From Candidatus Omnitrophota bacterium (GTDB taxonomy: Bacteria; Hinthialibacterota; Hinthialibacteria; Hinthialibacterales; JAKPRU01), in the NCBI GenBank assembly GCA_029570205.1, contig JAKQSI010000076.1, positions 1 to 58,299 on the forward strand: a stretch of DNA of 58,299 nt, in the 5' to 3' direction. The position numbers and the translations under genes were made by a program. The notes beneath the pieces were generated by a model. The model had not been told where the DNA came from. It did not search any database and was given only the letters and a program-made list of their open reading frames with translations. Numbering within the stretch: the first letter of the stretch is position 1; every line of letters begins with the position of its first letter. Shown here in pieces: positions 16,488 through 24,359 of the stretch.

Positions 16488-17559
16488 GGAACATCCCTCC
16501 GCATTCGCGCGCAGCCGCCAGTTCTCGATGGTCTGTCGCAGTCACCAGCAGCTGGTAGTTCTCTGGAACTCTCGTCCAGAAACGGCCTCGCCGTTCCCGG
16601 TCCATTTCATATATCACATCGTCCACCAATAGAACAGGCGGTTCCCCGCATTCTTCCGCCAGGAGTTGCGCCTCCGACAGGCGCAAAGCCAGCGCGGATG
16701 TGCGACGCTGGCCCTGCGAGCCGAATACCGCAACCGACCGTCCGTCCAGCGTGATTGTAATATCGTCCCGGTGTGGACCGTACCCGGTCGATCCCCGCTC
16801 CACATCGGAATGCCGGTGGGTGCGCAGCAGGTCCAGAATGGAGTCTGCAATCTCTGTGGGCAAGACTCCTTCCGAGCGGCTCTCATACCCGATCTCCACG
16901 CTTTCCTGTTCCGCCAAGCCGTGATAATGCTCGCGAAGAATCGGCCCAAGTTTCCCGATGGCTGCCCGTCGCGCGGCGGCGATTTGGCCGCCGAGATTCG
17001 CAACGGAGCGGTCCCAGACCTCGAGCTGAGGGATTTCGGAATGCGACCCGTTCATTTTGAGCGAACGCAGAACCCGGTTTCGCTGCCGCAACGCTCGCCG
17101 GTATTGCTGCAAGAGCCGAACATACCCGGCCTGCATTTGCGCGATGGTCACGTCGAGAAACCTCCGCCGGTGTTCGGGGCTGCCCTGTATGATCTCCAGG
17201 TCCTCCGGCGCAAACAGGGCTACACACAGTGTTCCGTAAAGGTCCCCGACGCGAGCCAGCGGCTGCCCGTCGCGTTTCAGGAGCCTCTTGCCCGGCTCGA
17301 GGCCGCATTCCACCAAGCGCGATGTTGTGGAACCTGTGATTTCTCCGCGAATGTACGCAGTCGATTCACCCCATTGGATCAACTCCTGGTCCCGCCGTGT
17401 CCGGTGCGAGGATGCGGTGGCAAGATAATGCACACCTTCCAGAATGTTCGTCTTACCCTGAGCGTTTTGGCCGGTAAATACAGTCAGCCCCGGTCGCAGC
17501 TCCAGCGCCGCCGAGGCGATATTCCGCCAATGGATTAGTCGTAAGTGGGTCAGGATCAT
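16456..17559 (-). CDS. recF: DNA replication and repair protein RecF
   Basis: About 367 residues from the ATG at 17559; the open frame extends 46 codons further upstream through a dispersed repeat, but the conserved protein starts at M-I-L-T-H-L-R-L. Walker A is G-Q-N-A-Q-G-K-T-N at about 30-38, the ABC-type signature is F-G-S-Q-G-Q-R-R-T-S and Walker B is L-L-V-D-D-V. RecF is an SMC-like ATPase that loads RecA at single-strand gaps with RecO and RecR. Unlike the usual dnaA-dnaN-recF-gyrB setting, here it stands with a HAD phosphatase. The downstream gene overlaps by 32 bases. Confidence 0.93.
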   Translation of the reverse strand: MILTHLRLIHWRNIASAALELRPGLTVFTGQNAQGKTNILEGVHYLATASSHRTRRDQELIQWGESTAYIRGEITGSTTSRLVECGLEPGKRLLKRDGQPLARVGDLYGTLCVALFAPEDLEIIQGSPEHRRRFLDVTIAQMQAGYVRLLQQYRRALRQRNRVLRSLKMNGSHSEIPQLEVWDRSVANLGGQIAAARRAAIGKLGPILREHYHGLAEQESVEIGYESRSEGVLPTEIADSILDLLRTHRHSDVERGSTGYGPHRDDITITLDGRSVAVFGSQGQRRTSALALRLSEAQLLAEECGEPPVLLVDDVIYEMDRERRGRFWTRVPENYQLLVTATDHRELAAARECGGMFHVENGSIRPA

Positions 17560-17625
17560 AACACCAAATTGTAAGGACTTTTTTGAATTCGGGCCAGCTA
17601 GAGTGACGCTGATAACTCCTGCAAA

Positions 17626-17696
17626 TTCAACCCCCTCTGTATCTCTCCCCATCTTCGAGGGAAAGAGCTGACCGCATATTCGCGGATTGTGAGACA
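17626..17696. repeat. 71-bp dispersed repeat, copy 2
   Basis: Second copy of the element at 11897-11967, same orientation and length. It sits upstream of recF (leftward) and galU (rightward) in a 268-base intergenic region. Internal palindrome CCGC (17672-17675) with GCGG (17682-17685) around ATATTC. Its reading on the minus strand extends the recF frame artificially upstream. Confidence 0.7.
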
Positions 17697-17827
17697 CTCT
17701 CAGGCGAAACGGACAACGGCGGAATTACACAGGTTTCCTGGTCTCATTTTGCGGGACGTTTTAGTATCTTCAGGTAATCCTGATTCGTTTTCTCAGTATC
17801 CGGGACTGAAAAGGTAAGTGATATCCG

Positions 17828-18763
17828 ATGAACGATGCTGCTGTGTTGCGTCCAGGTAAATTGCCCGAGTTTCTTCCCGTGGCGAAGGCTGTCATTCCCG
17901 CTGCCGGTCTGGGAACGCGGTTTCTTCCCGCCACAAAGGTGCAACCGAAAGAGATGCTTCCGATTATCGACACACCGACCATCCAGTTTGTGGTCCAGGA
18001 AGTGGTCGATGCCGGAATCACCGATATCCTGATTATCACCGGTAAAGGCAAACGGTCCATTGAAGATCATTTCGACCGCTCCTGGGAACTGGAGGAGGCC
18101 CTGGCCAAGAACGGTCATGCAGATTTACTTCAGCAGATGCGGGATATATCAAACATGGCCAATATCCATTATATCCGCCAAAAAGAATTTGTCGGGCTTG
18201 GCGATGCGATTTATTACTCCAAGCAGCACGTTGCCGGCGAGCCGTTCGCTGTCCTCCTCGGAGATACCATCGTCGATACGCCCGGAGTCACCGCGACACG
18301 GCAGTTGATGGACTTCTACCAAGTCTGGCGATGCCCGGTGATTGCGGTGGAGGAGGTGCCTCGGGACAAGGTCTCCCGGTACGGCGTGATTCAGGGAAAA
18401 CAGATCGACGACCGGACCTATATTGTGGAGGACTTGATTGAAAAACCCACTCCCGAGGAGGCCCCATCCACGCTGGCAATCGGCGGGCGGTATGTGTTGA
18501 CTCCATCCATATTTGAGTTTATCGAACGGACACCGAAGGGGAAAGGCGGCGAGATCCAGATTACCGATGCTCTTCGGATGCTATGTAAACAGGAACGGTT
18601 GTATGCGTATCGCTTTGACGGCAAACGCCACGATATTGGCAACCGCCTGGATTACATGAAATCCAGTGTCGAGTTTGCGATTCGCAGGAAAGATATAGGC
18701 GAAGAGTTTCGAGAGTTTATTCTTGAATTGGCGGAGACACTGAGGAAGGAAGCAAGTTCATAA
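17828..18763 (+). CDS. galU: UTP--glucose-1-phosphate uridylyltransferase
   Basis: A 311-residue nucleotidyltransferase. The nucleotide-binding motif A-G-L-G-T-R-F-L-P-A-T-K (about 26-37) and K-E-M-L-P-I at about 41-46 identify GalU; later motifs I-I-T-G-K-G-K, F-V-G-L-G-D-A-I and L-L-G-D-T-I agree. It makes UDP-glucose for surface polysaccharides and glycogen-type synthesis. Length is normal. It is alone on the plus strand between recF and the asparaginase-type gene. The N-terminal extension before the fold is about 17 residues, so a later start is possible though none is obvious. Confidence 0.95.
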   Translation: MNDAAVLRPGKLPEFLPVAKAVIPAAGLGTRFLPATKVQPKEMLPIIDTPTIQFVVQEVVDAGITDILIITGKGKRSIEDHFDRSWELEEALAKNGHADLLQQMRDISNMANIHYIRQKEFVGLGDAIYYSKQHVAGEPFAVLLGDTIVDTPGVTATRQLMDFYQVWRCPVIAVEEVPRDKVSRYGVIQGKQIDDRTYIVEDLIEKPTPEEAPSTLAIGGRYVLTPSIFEFIERTPKGKGGEIQITDALRMLCKQERLYAYRFDGKRHDIGNRLDYMKSSVEFAIRRKDIGEEFREFILELAETLRKEASS

Positions 18764-18981
18764 GTTGAGCGGAATCAATCTATTCTGTGTCTCCCAATGT
18801 CAGGGAGAGAAGCACGTTTTCCAGAGTATCGATGCCTTGGCCCGGTGCGGCGGGGCGAAAGGTTCTTCACTGCATCAGGAACGGGTAGAGGCGTTTCGGA
18901 CTTGGTTGCGTATGGGCGGCCGAATCGCCACGGCAAAGTTTTGCTCGGAATAACAAAAAAAAACGGACCTGTTGTGTGGCG

Positions 18982-19848
18982 TCAGAAGTCCCCGCCAAAG
19001 AAGGGGGCGTCGATCAGGGTGTCCTGTCCCTCTTTCCAGACGGCGTACTGAAAACCTTTTCGAACGCTTGCCCCGCCGATCTCCCCTTCCCTGTTGCAGG
19101 CGATAAAGCCGCACTGAGTGGGGACCTCTCGCTGCTGATGTCGGATACACCGGCGCACGGTTTCCTGGCAGGCTTCTTGCGGAGATCGGCCTTGGCGCAT
19201 GAATTCCACAACAAGAAAGCTCCCGCAGATTTTCAAAATATCTTCCCCCACCCCCGTTGCGGCGGCAGCGCCGGCTTCGTTATCCGCATACAGACCACCA
19301 CCGATAATCGGCGAATCGCCCACCCGTCCCGGCATTTTTCCGGCAAGGCCGCTTGTGGTGCATACCGCCGCCAAGTCGCCGTTCATATCCAACGCCAGCA
19401 CGCCGATGGTGTCAAAAAAGTCTTTTTTGACCCCTGTCCGCTGAAACTCTTTGAACCAGTTTCGGGAACGCTCCGTAAGGAGATCCTGCTCTCGAAATCC
19501 GTGTTCCAGGGCGAATCGCTTTGCGCCGGGTCCCACCAGAAACACATGTCTGCCGTCGCGCATCACCGCTTCCGCAACCTGCACGGCATGAACGATGCCC
19601 TCCAGAGCGCCCACGGCTCCCGCATAGCCCGTGGGACCGTCCATAACTGCTGCGTCCAACTGCACAACCCCCGCGCTGTTGGGCAATCCGCCATAGCCCA
19701 CACTGTCTACCTCCGGGTCGGCTTCCGTGTGAGATGCCGCCGCAACTGCCGCGGCCATCGCCGTACCGCCATCCATCAGAACCTCCGAGCCGACTCGAAC
19801 TGCCGCCAGACCGAACGACCATGTTGCAACCAGAACCGGATTTGCCAT
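18982..19848 (-). CDS. Asparaginase-family Ntn hydrolase (glycosylasparaginase-like)
   Basis: A 288-residue Ntn hydrolase. Autocleavage would occur before the nucleophile Thr147 in F-D-T-I-G-V-L-A-L-D, and the companion motif G-R-V-G-D-S-P-I-I-G-G-G follows. This pattern is typical of N4-(beta-N-acetylglucosaminyl)-L-asparaginase/isoaspartyl peptidase. It is shorter than many bacterial members and has no signal peptide, so it acts in the cytosol. It is divergent from the RidA/D-amino-acid lyase pair with 90 bases between. The preceding 18764-18981 stretch holds no recognisable gene. Confidence 0.85.
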   Translation of the reverse strand: MANPVLVATWSFGLAAVRVGSEVLMDGGTAMAAAVAAASHTEADPEVDSVGYGGLPNSAGVVQLDAAVMDGPTGYAGAVGALEGIVHAVQVAEAVMRDGRHVFLVGPGAKRFALEHGFREQDLLTERSRNWFKEFQRTGVKKDFFDTIGVLALDMNGDLAAVCTTSGLAGKMPGRVGDSPIIGGGLYADNEAGAAAATGVGEDILKICGSFLVVEFMRQGRSPQEACQETVRRCIRHQQREVPTQCGFIACNREGEIGGASVRKGFQYAVWKEGQDTLIDAPFFGGDF

Positions 19849-19938
19849 TATTCACCTCGCTCCATGTCGTTTCCGGCAATATGATATCCTTTGGAGCATT
19901 CATTTCGATAGAGGATTCCGTATAGGAGATCGGCGAGG

Positions 19939-20523
19939 ATGAGTCAAGATTCCATTCCGAAACGAGGCGGGCTGATTCGCCTTCAGCGCGAAGGACGCCT
20001 GTTCCCCGTTGGGACATACAGCGATCTCGTAATCCGCGAGGAACTCACCGCGTATGTGGTCTCCGTCTCCGGCCTGGCGGCCTGCGATCCGACAACGGGC
20101 ATTGTGGCCGGGTATGAAGCACACAGCGGAGAATATGCTGCCAACGCGCTGGAACTTCAGGTGGCAGATGTGTTCTGTCAGCTGGACCGCCATTTGACGC
20201 TTCTGGCGGACAATTTGAACAGACGCTGTGTACTCGAACATGTTGAGGATGAGGCGAAAGAGGGAGATGTCTCAATGCTCAATCTCTGCAAGGTCGTTGT
20301 GTACCTGCGGGGTGATCGACCCATGGATTTCCGGCGGTTTGATGACGCCTGCCGTGCGGAATTCACCCGGCGGGGTATCGGCTCCTACCCGTGCCGAACC
20401 ACAACGATGGGACACCATTTGCCAACCGAATCGGCCTTGGTCGAAATGGATTTTGAATTGTGTATTCCAAAAGTCTCCGAAGAGATTAAGAAAACCCTTT
20501 GCGATTGGGGGATTTCGCTGTGA
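19939..20523 (+). CDS. RidA-family (YjgF/YER057c/UK114) protein
   Basis: A 194-residue RidA-like protein, longer than standard RidA (about 130) by an N-terminal part. Conserved features are V-S-V-S-G-L-A, an L-x-V-V-V-Y-L strand and the active-site arginine region Y-P-C-R-T-T-T with a later H-L-P-T-E-S-A-L-V-E-M-D. Canonical RidA hydrolyses reactive enamines/imines released by PLP-dependent dehydratases. AGGAG at 19924-19928 precedes the ATG. Its stop overlaps the GTG of the next gene (GTGA), which encodes a PLP enzyme of the type that releases such intermediates. Confidence 0.8.
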   Translation: MSQDSIPKRGGLIRLQREGRLFPVGTYSDLVIREELTAYVVSVSGLAACDPTTGIVAGYEAHSGEYAANALELQVADVFCQLDRHLTLLADNLNRRCVLEHVEDEAKEGDVSMLNLCKVVVYLRGDRPMDFRRFDDACRAEFTRRGIGSYPCRTTTMGHHLPTESALVEMDFELCIPKVSEEIKKTLCDWGISL

Positions 20524-21704
20524 ATCGTGAATTTGCCCCCGTTTGCCCGGAAGATTATCCGGTTGAGAATCTGGAGACCCTGCCGACACCGAGACCGCTG
20601 TTTTTCTTTGATAAGCTGGAAGCCAACAGGAATACACTTCTGCGGGAGACGGGCGGACCGGACAACCTTCGCTTGATGGCGAAAACGGTGAAATCCCCCG
20701 ATCTGCTTCGGATGTATGTGGATGCCGGGGTGACCCGGTTCAAGGCGAGTTCCGTTGCGGAAGCGGAAAAGGCTGTGATACCGGCGGGCGCGAAAGACAT
20801 TCTGATCAGCTATCCGCTTCTGGGGCCTTACATCTCAAATTACCTGGACTTGTGTGAGCGATTCCCGGAGGTTCGGCTATCCACGCTTGTTCCCAACCGG
20901 GAATGTGCGGATGCGCTTTCGAACGAAGCGCAGAAACATTCGCATGGAGCGGATGTTTTCCTCGATATCGACCCGTATATGCACCGCACGGGTGTCGGAT
21001 TCGGAGAAGCCTTATACCGACTGGCTGAGACCGTGCAATTTCTGCCGGGGCTGCGCATCGTGGGCCTTCATGCGTACGACGGGCACATCCATCACGACAA
21101 TCCTTATGCGCTCGATCTCTATGCCGAGAATCTTCTCCGGCAGTTGGATCAAGCCGTAAGCGAACTGGAGAAACGGGGAATCAGAGTTGAGGAAGTTGTG
21201 ACATCATCCTCCATCACTTTTGCGGCTGCCTCGGCGGCGTATCAAAGGCGGTTTCCGGCTTATCGATGGAAGCATACAGTTTCGCCGGGGACTTGTGTTC
21301 TCTGGGACTCCAACCACAACGACTTGCAGCCGGGACATTTTGAATACGCCATGGCGGTAGCCGCGCGTGTGGTGGATGTGATCGACCGTGACGGTGAGCA
21401 GATCATTACGACAGATGCCGGAGTAAAAATGGGACTGTCGCCGGATATCGGCCCGGTACACGTGACAGCGTTCGAGGGATATGCCGCATTCGGCGGTTCG
21501 GAGAGACACGGAACGTTTGTGTGGCTGGGGCATGACCGCGCGACCTGGAAGCCGCTCGATTCATCATTGCGGAAATCCGTGGGGGATGTTGTTCTCCTGT
21601 TCCCGCGTCATGTTTGTACGACACTGAACCAGTACGATTATGGGTACATGGTGCGAAACGGGCGAATTGCGGAAAAGATCAGTATTGCGGGGAGAGATGG
21701 GTAA
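20520..21704 (+). CDS. PLP-dependent D-threonine aldolase / D-serine dehydratase-like enzyme
   Basis: 394 residues from a GTG at 20520, which overlaps the RidA stop as GTGA and has GGGGGA eight bases upstream; an ATG 7 codons earlier lies within the RidA gene. The fold-type III PLP barrel has the Schiff-base lysine in M-A-K-T-V-K-S (K55) and the C-terminal metal site in F-P-R-H-V-C-T-T. Members cleave D-threonine to glycine and acetaldehyde or deaminate D-serine-type substrates. Coupling to RidA points to an enamine-forming dehydratase reaction. The cytosolic Ntn hydrolase opposite may be functionally linked, but this is only context. Confidence 0.85.
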   Translation: MNREFAPVCPEDYPVENLETLPTPRPLFFFDKLEANRNTLLRETGGPDNLRLMAKTVKSPDLLRMYVDAGVTRFKASSVAEAEKAVIPAGAKDILISYPLLGPYISNYLDLCERFPEVRLSTLVPNRECADALSNEAQKHSHGADVFLDIDPYMHRTGVGFGEALYRLAETVQFLPGLRIVGLHAYDGHIHHDNPYALDLYAENLLRQLDQAVSELEKRGIRVEEVVTSSSITFAAASAAYQRRFPAYRWKHTVSPGTCVLWDSNHNDLQPGHFEYAMAVAARVVDVIDRDGEQIITTDAGVKMGLSPDIGPVHVTAFEGYAAFGGSERHGTFVWLGHDRATWKPLDSSLRKSVGDVVLLFPRHVCTTLNQYDYGYMVRNGRIAEKISIAGRDG

Positions 21705-21734
21705 GCGGGTCATTCACAGCCTGATCATCGTATG

Positions 21735-21740
21735 TATAAT
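21735..21740 (+). promoter_or_regulatory. Candidate -10 box for the ImmA/IrrE-DUF4411 unit
   Basis: TATAAT lies 40 bases before the ATG at 21780. The -35 position (21712-21717, ATTCAC) is weak, as expected if a regulator is involved. The HTH of the first gene may bind here. Confidence 0.35.
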
Positions 21741-21779
21741 GGCTCTGTGAAAAAGAGATCAACAGGCGATTGATGTACG

Positions 21780-22976
21780 ATGGGCCAAACCGCGGCATAT
21801 ATTCAGTCCCAAGTGCTGATTTGGGCGCGAGAGAGCGCCGGATTCAGTGTTGAAGAGGCCGCAAAAAAGGTCGGGGTATCCCCTGATCGGTTTCGATTAT
21901 GGGAACGCGGGGAGACATACCCAACCATCAATCAGCTACAACGCTTGGCAAGCACTTACAGAAGGCCGTTTGCAGTTTTCTATCTGCCGACGCCACCAAA
22001 AGAAGACCTTACATTACATGACTTTCGGCGATTTCCCGGCAACAACGTCGCGTTTCGATCTCCGAATCTTCTTTTTGCCGTTCGCCAGGCGCGGTTCCGC
22101 AAGGAGATTGCCAAGGAACTATACACGGCTGTTGAAGGACCTCCGTCGCCTTTTCCTTTGAACTTTCGGATACGTGACAATCCGGAAGAAGTCGGAGTTG
22201 CCATCCGGAATGTCCTTCTCATTTCATATAAAGAGCAGGTAAGTTGGCGCAGTACCAACCAGGCGTTCAACCGTTGGCGTTCCGCGCTGGAGGAAACGGA
22301 GATTCTCGTTTTTCAAACATCCGGCATCGACTTGGATGAAATGCGGGCCTTCTCTCTAAGCGAGTTTCCCGTGCCGGTAGTGGTTCTCAATATCCGAGAT
22401 ACTTACGCCGGGCGTATTTTTTCCATGCTTCATGAAGTTGTGCATATCGGACTGCAGAAAGGTGGAATCTGCGACATCCGCGAGGATTCCGGCCAAATTG
22501 AAGCAGACCGAAAAATCGAAGTCTTCTGCAATCAAGCAGCCGGAGCTGCCCTTGTTCCGAGGGAACTTCTCCTGGAAGAAGACATTGTTATTCACAACCG
22601 GTCTGCTGACGATTGGTCTGATGAGGACATTCAGCGCCTGGCAAGTCGATATTCCGTCAGTCGAGAGGTCCTGTTGAGGCGGCTGCTGATTCAGCGCCGG
22701 ATCACCAAGCTGCTCTATGAACAGAAGCAGCGCCAGTACGAGATGGAATATCGAATTCATGTGCGGGAACGAACAAAGGAAATTCGCATTCCACATTACC
22801 GAAAGGTACTGGCTAATACCGGGTACGCCTTTGCTAGACTTGTCCTGGGGAACTACTACCAGGAGAGAATCACACCGAGCGACGTTTCAGAGTTCCTGGA
22901 TACGCGCCTGAAACACTTACCGAAAATCGAACAAGAGATCTTTGGAGCCGGCCCTCGTTCGGGAGTATCGGATTGA
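21780..22976 (+). CDS. XRE-HTH fused to ImmA/IrrE metallopeptidase
   Basis: A 398-residue protein. An XRE-type HTH covers about residues 10-62 (S-V-E-E-A-A-K-K-V-G-V, then R-L-W-E-R-G). The ImmA/IrrE (DUF955) domain has the zinc motif H-E-V-V-H at 218-222 and later E-V-F-C-N-Q-A-A-G-A-A-L-V-P. Members cleave or sense repressors and are common in mobile elements and toxin-antitoxin-like loci. It is linked by TTGA stop-start overlap to a DUF4411 PIN-type gene, a pairing seen repeatedly in bacteria. It probably autoregulates the unit. The C-terminal 110 residues are helical and uncharacterised. Confidence 0.88.
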   Translation: MGQTAAYIQSQVLIWARESAGFSVEEAAKKVGVSPDRFRLWERGETYPTINQLQRLASTYRRPFAVFYLPTPPKEDLTLHDFRRFPGNNVAFRSPNLLFAVRQARFRKEIAKELYTAVEGPPSPFPLNFRIRDNPEEVGVAIRNVLLISYKEQVSWRSTNQAFNRWRSALEETEILVFQTSGIDLDEMRAFSLSEFPVPVVVLNIRDTYAGRIFSMLHEVVHIGLQKGGICDIREDSGQIEADRKIEVFCNQAAGAALVPRELLLEEDIVIHNRSADDWSDEDIQRLASRYSVSREVLLRRLLIQRRITKLLYEQKQRQYEMEYRIHVRERTKEIRIPHYRKVLANTGYAFARLVLGNYYQERITPSDVSEFLDTRLKHLPKIEQEIFGAGPRSGVSD

Positions 22977-23434
22977 GATACAGTATCGACACCAGCTCGA
23001 TTCTTCATGCCTGGAGGAGGGCCTATCCGCCGGAGGCATTCCCGTCATTCTGGGATAAAATTGTCGGATTGATCGACAACGGAGATTTGAGGGCAAGCCA
23101 AGCCATTCTTATGGATTTGGAACGCAAAGATGATGAAGTCCTCAAATGGGGTAAAGATCACAGTGATCTTTTTGTTCCTATCGACGATGAAATCCAGTGG
23201 GTTGTGCGTGAGATTGTCGGGGAATTTCCCGATCTGGTCGACTCCGCGAGGATGCGTTCACAAGCAGATCCGTTCATTATCGCGCTGGCCACGATTGAGA
23301 AGTGTACAGTGGTCACCAATGAAATCCCATCCGGTAATGCAAGGAAACCGAAAATCCCGGATGTCTGCAATGCACTGCGGATTCCTTTTATCAGTATTCT
23401 GCAACTCATCACACAGGAAGAATGGAAATTCTGA
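22973..23434 (+). CDS. DUF4411 PIN-like putative toxin ribonuclease
   Basis: A 153-residue protein starting at TTG 22973, whose TTGA overlaps the stop of the ImmA gene. The N-terminal R-Y-S-I-D-T-S-S-I-L-H-A (Asp about 5) and later A-D-P-F-I-I-A-L-A (Asp about 101) give the acidic residues of a PIN-like nuclease; the internal V-V-T-N-E also fits DUF4411. Such proteins are predicted toxin RNases. The upstream HTH-ImmA protein would be the antitoxin/regulator. Toxicity and target RNA are not shown by sequence. Confidence 0.85.
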   Translation: MRYSIDTSSILHAWRRAYPPEAFPSFWDKIVGLIDNGDLRASQAILMDLERKDDEVLKWGKDHSDLFVPIDDEIQWVVREIVGEFPDLVDSARMRSQADPFIIALATIEKCTVVTNEIPSGNARKPKIPDVCNALRIPFISILQLITQEEWKF

Positions 23435-23453
23435 AGCTGGGATTCCCGAAAAC

Positions 23454-24266
23454 TCATTCAGGGGTTGAGGCCGACGGTAAACGGATATTTGGATTCCCAC
23501 CACAGGCGGCACAATCGGGGTCGCGAGAGATCGGGACCTCGCGGAAGGTCATTTTCAAAGCGTCATAGACCAGCAACCTGCCAACCAGCAAATCCCCCAG
23601 ACCGAGCAGGAACTTGATCGCTTCGGTGGCTTGTAAGGTCCCGATGACACCCGGAACCGCGCCCAGTATGCCTGCTTCCGCAGGCAATGGAACCGCCCCA
23701 TCCGGTGGCGGCTCCGAAAACACGCAGCGGTAGCACGGCCCCTGCCCCGGTAGAACAGTCATCACCTGGCCGCCGTACTCCGACACTCCCGCATGAACCA
23801 GCGGTTTTCGACACTGCACACAGGCATCATTCAAAAGAAACTTGGCCGCGAAATTGTCCGTACAATCGAGGACGATATCGAAACCGGTGAGGAGTTTGAT
23901 GGCATTTTCCGGGCGTATTCGTTCAATAATGGATATTACCCGGACATCGGGATTGAAGCGATTCAGCGTTTCCATCCCTGACAGCGCTTTCGGTATTCCC
24001 AACCTGCACGTGTCGTGGAGAATCTGTCGGTTAAGGTTGGAAAGATCAACCCGGTCGCTGTCGAGCAGGCCGATTCTCCCTACGCCCACCGCGGCCAGGT
24101 AAAACGCACACGGGGAACCCAGCCCTCCCGCGCCCACAATCAAAACAGAACTGCTGCGGAGACGCTCTAACCCATCCTTCCCCACTCCCGGAAGGACCAG
24201 GTGTCGAATATATCGATCTTGTTGTCGCTCACCCAATTGCGGCATGTTTTTCTCCAATCCGGACAT
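23454..24266 (-). CDS. ThiF/MoeB/HesA-family adenylyltransferase
   Basis: A 270-residue E1-like enzyme. The ATP-binding motif is G-A-G-G-L-G at 45-50, with R-Q-I-L-H in the following helix and D-C-T-D-N-F at about 134-139. Zinc cysteines are C178/C181 and C252/C255. It adenylates the C-terminal Gly-Gly of a ThiS- or MoaD-like protein for sulfur transfer. No ThiS, MoaD or rhodanese partner lies nearby, so the pathway (thiamine, molybdopterin or another) is undecided. A second ATG seven codons in (24245) has a GGAG six bases before it and could be the true start. Convergent with the DUF4411 gene. Confidence 0.88.
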   Translation of the reverse strand: MSGLEKNMPQLGERQQDRYIRHLVLPGVGKDGLERLRSSSVLIVGAGGLGSPCAFYLAAVGVGRIGLLDSDRVDLSNLNRQILHDTCRLGIPKALSGMETLNRFNPDVRVISIIERIRPENAIKLLTGFDIVLDCTDNFAAKFLLNDACVQCRKPLVHAGVSEYGGQVMTVLPGQGPCYRCVFSEPPPDGAVPLPAEAGILGAVPGVIGTLQATEAIKFLLGLGDLLVGRLLVYDALKMTFREVPISRDPDCAACGGNPNIRLPSASTPE

Positions 24267-24359
24267 AATATATTCCCTTTTCCAGGCAGTTCCTACTGCA
24301 TCTGAGCCGCTTTGGTTATACTTCGAGAGAGGGAGCTGGTGACTTAAGAAGAAAGCAAT

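Noticed and set aside
18765-18953. Rightward 62-codon frame after galU
   Set aside because: No ribosome-binding site, no family resemblance, and adjacent frames look equally arbitrary.
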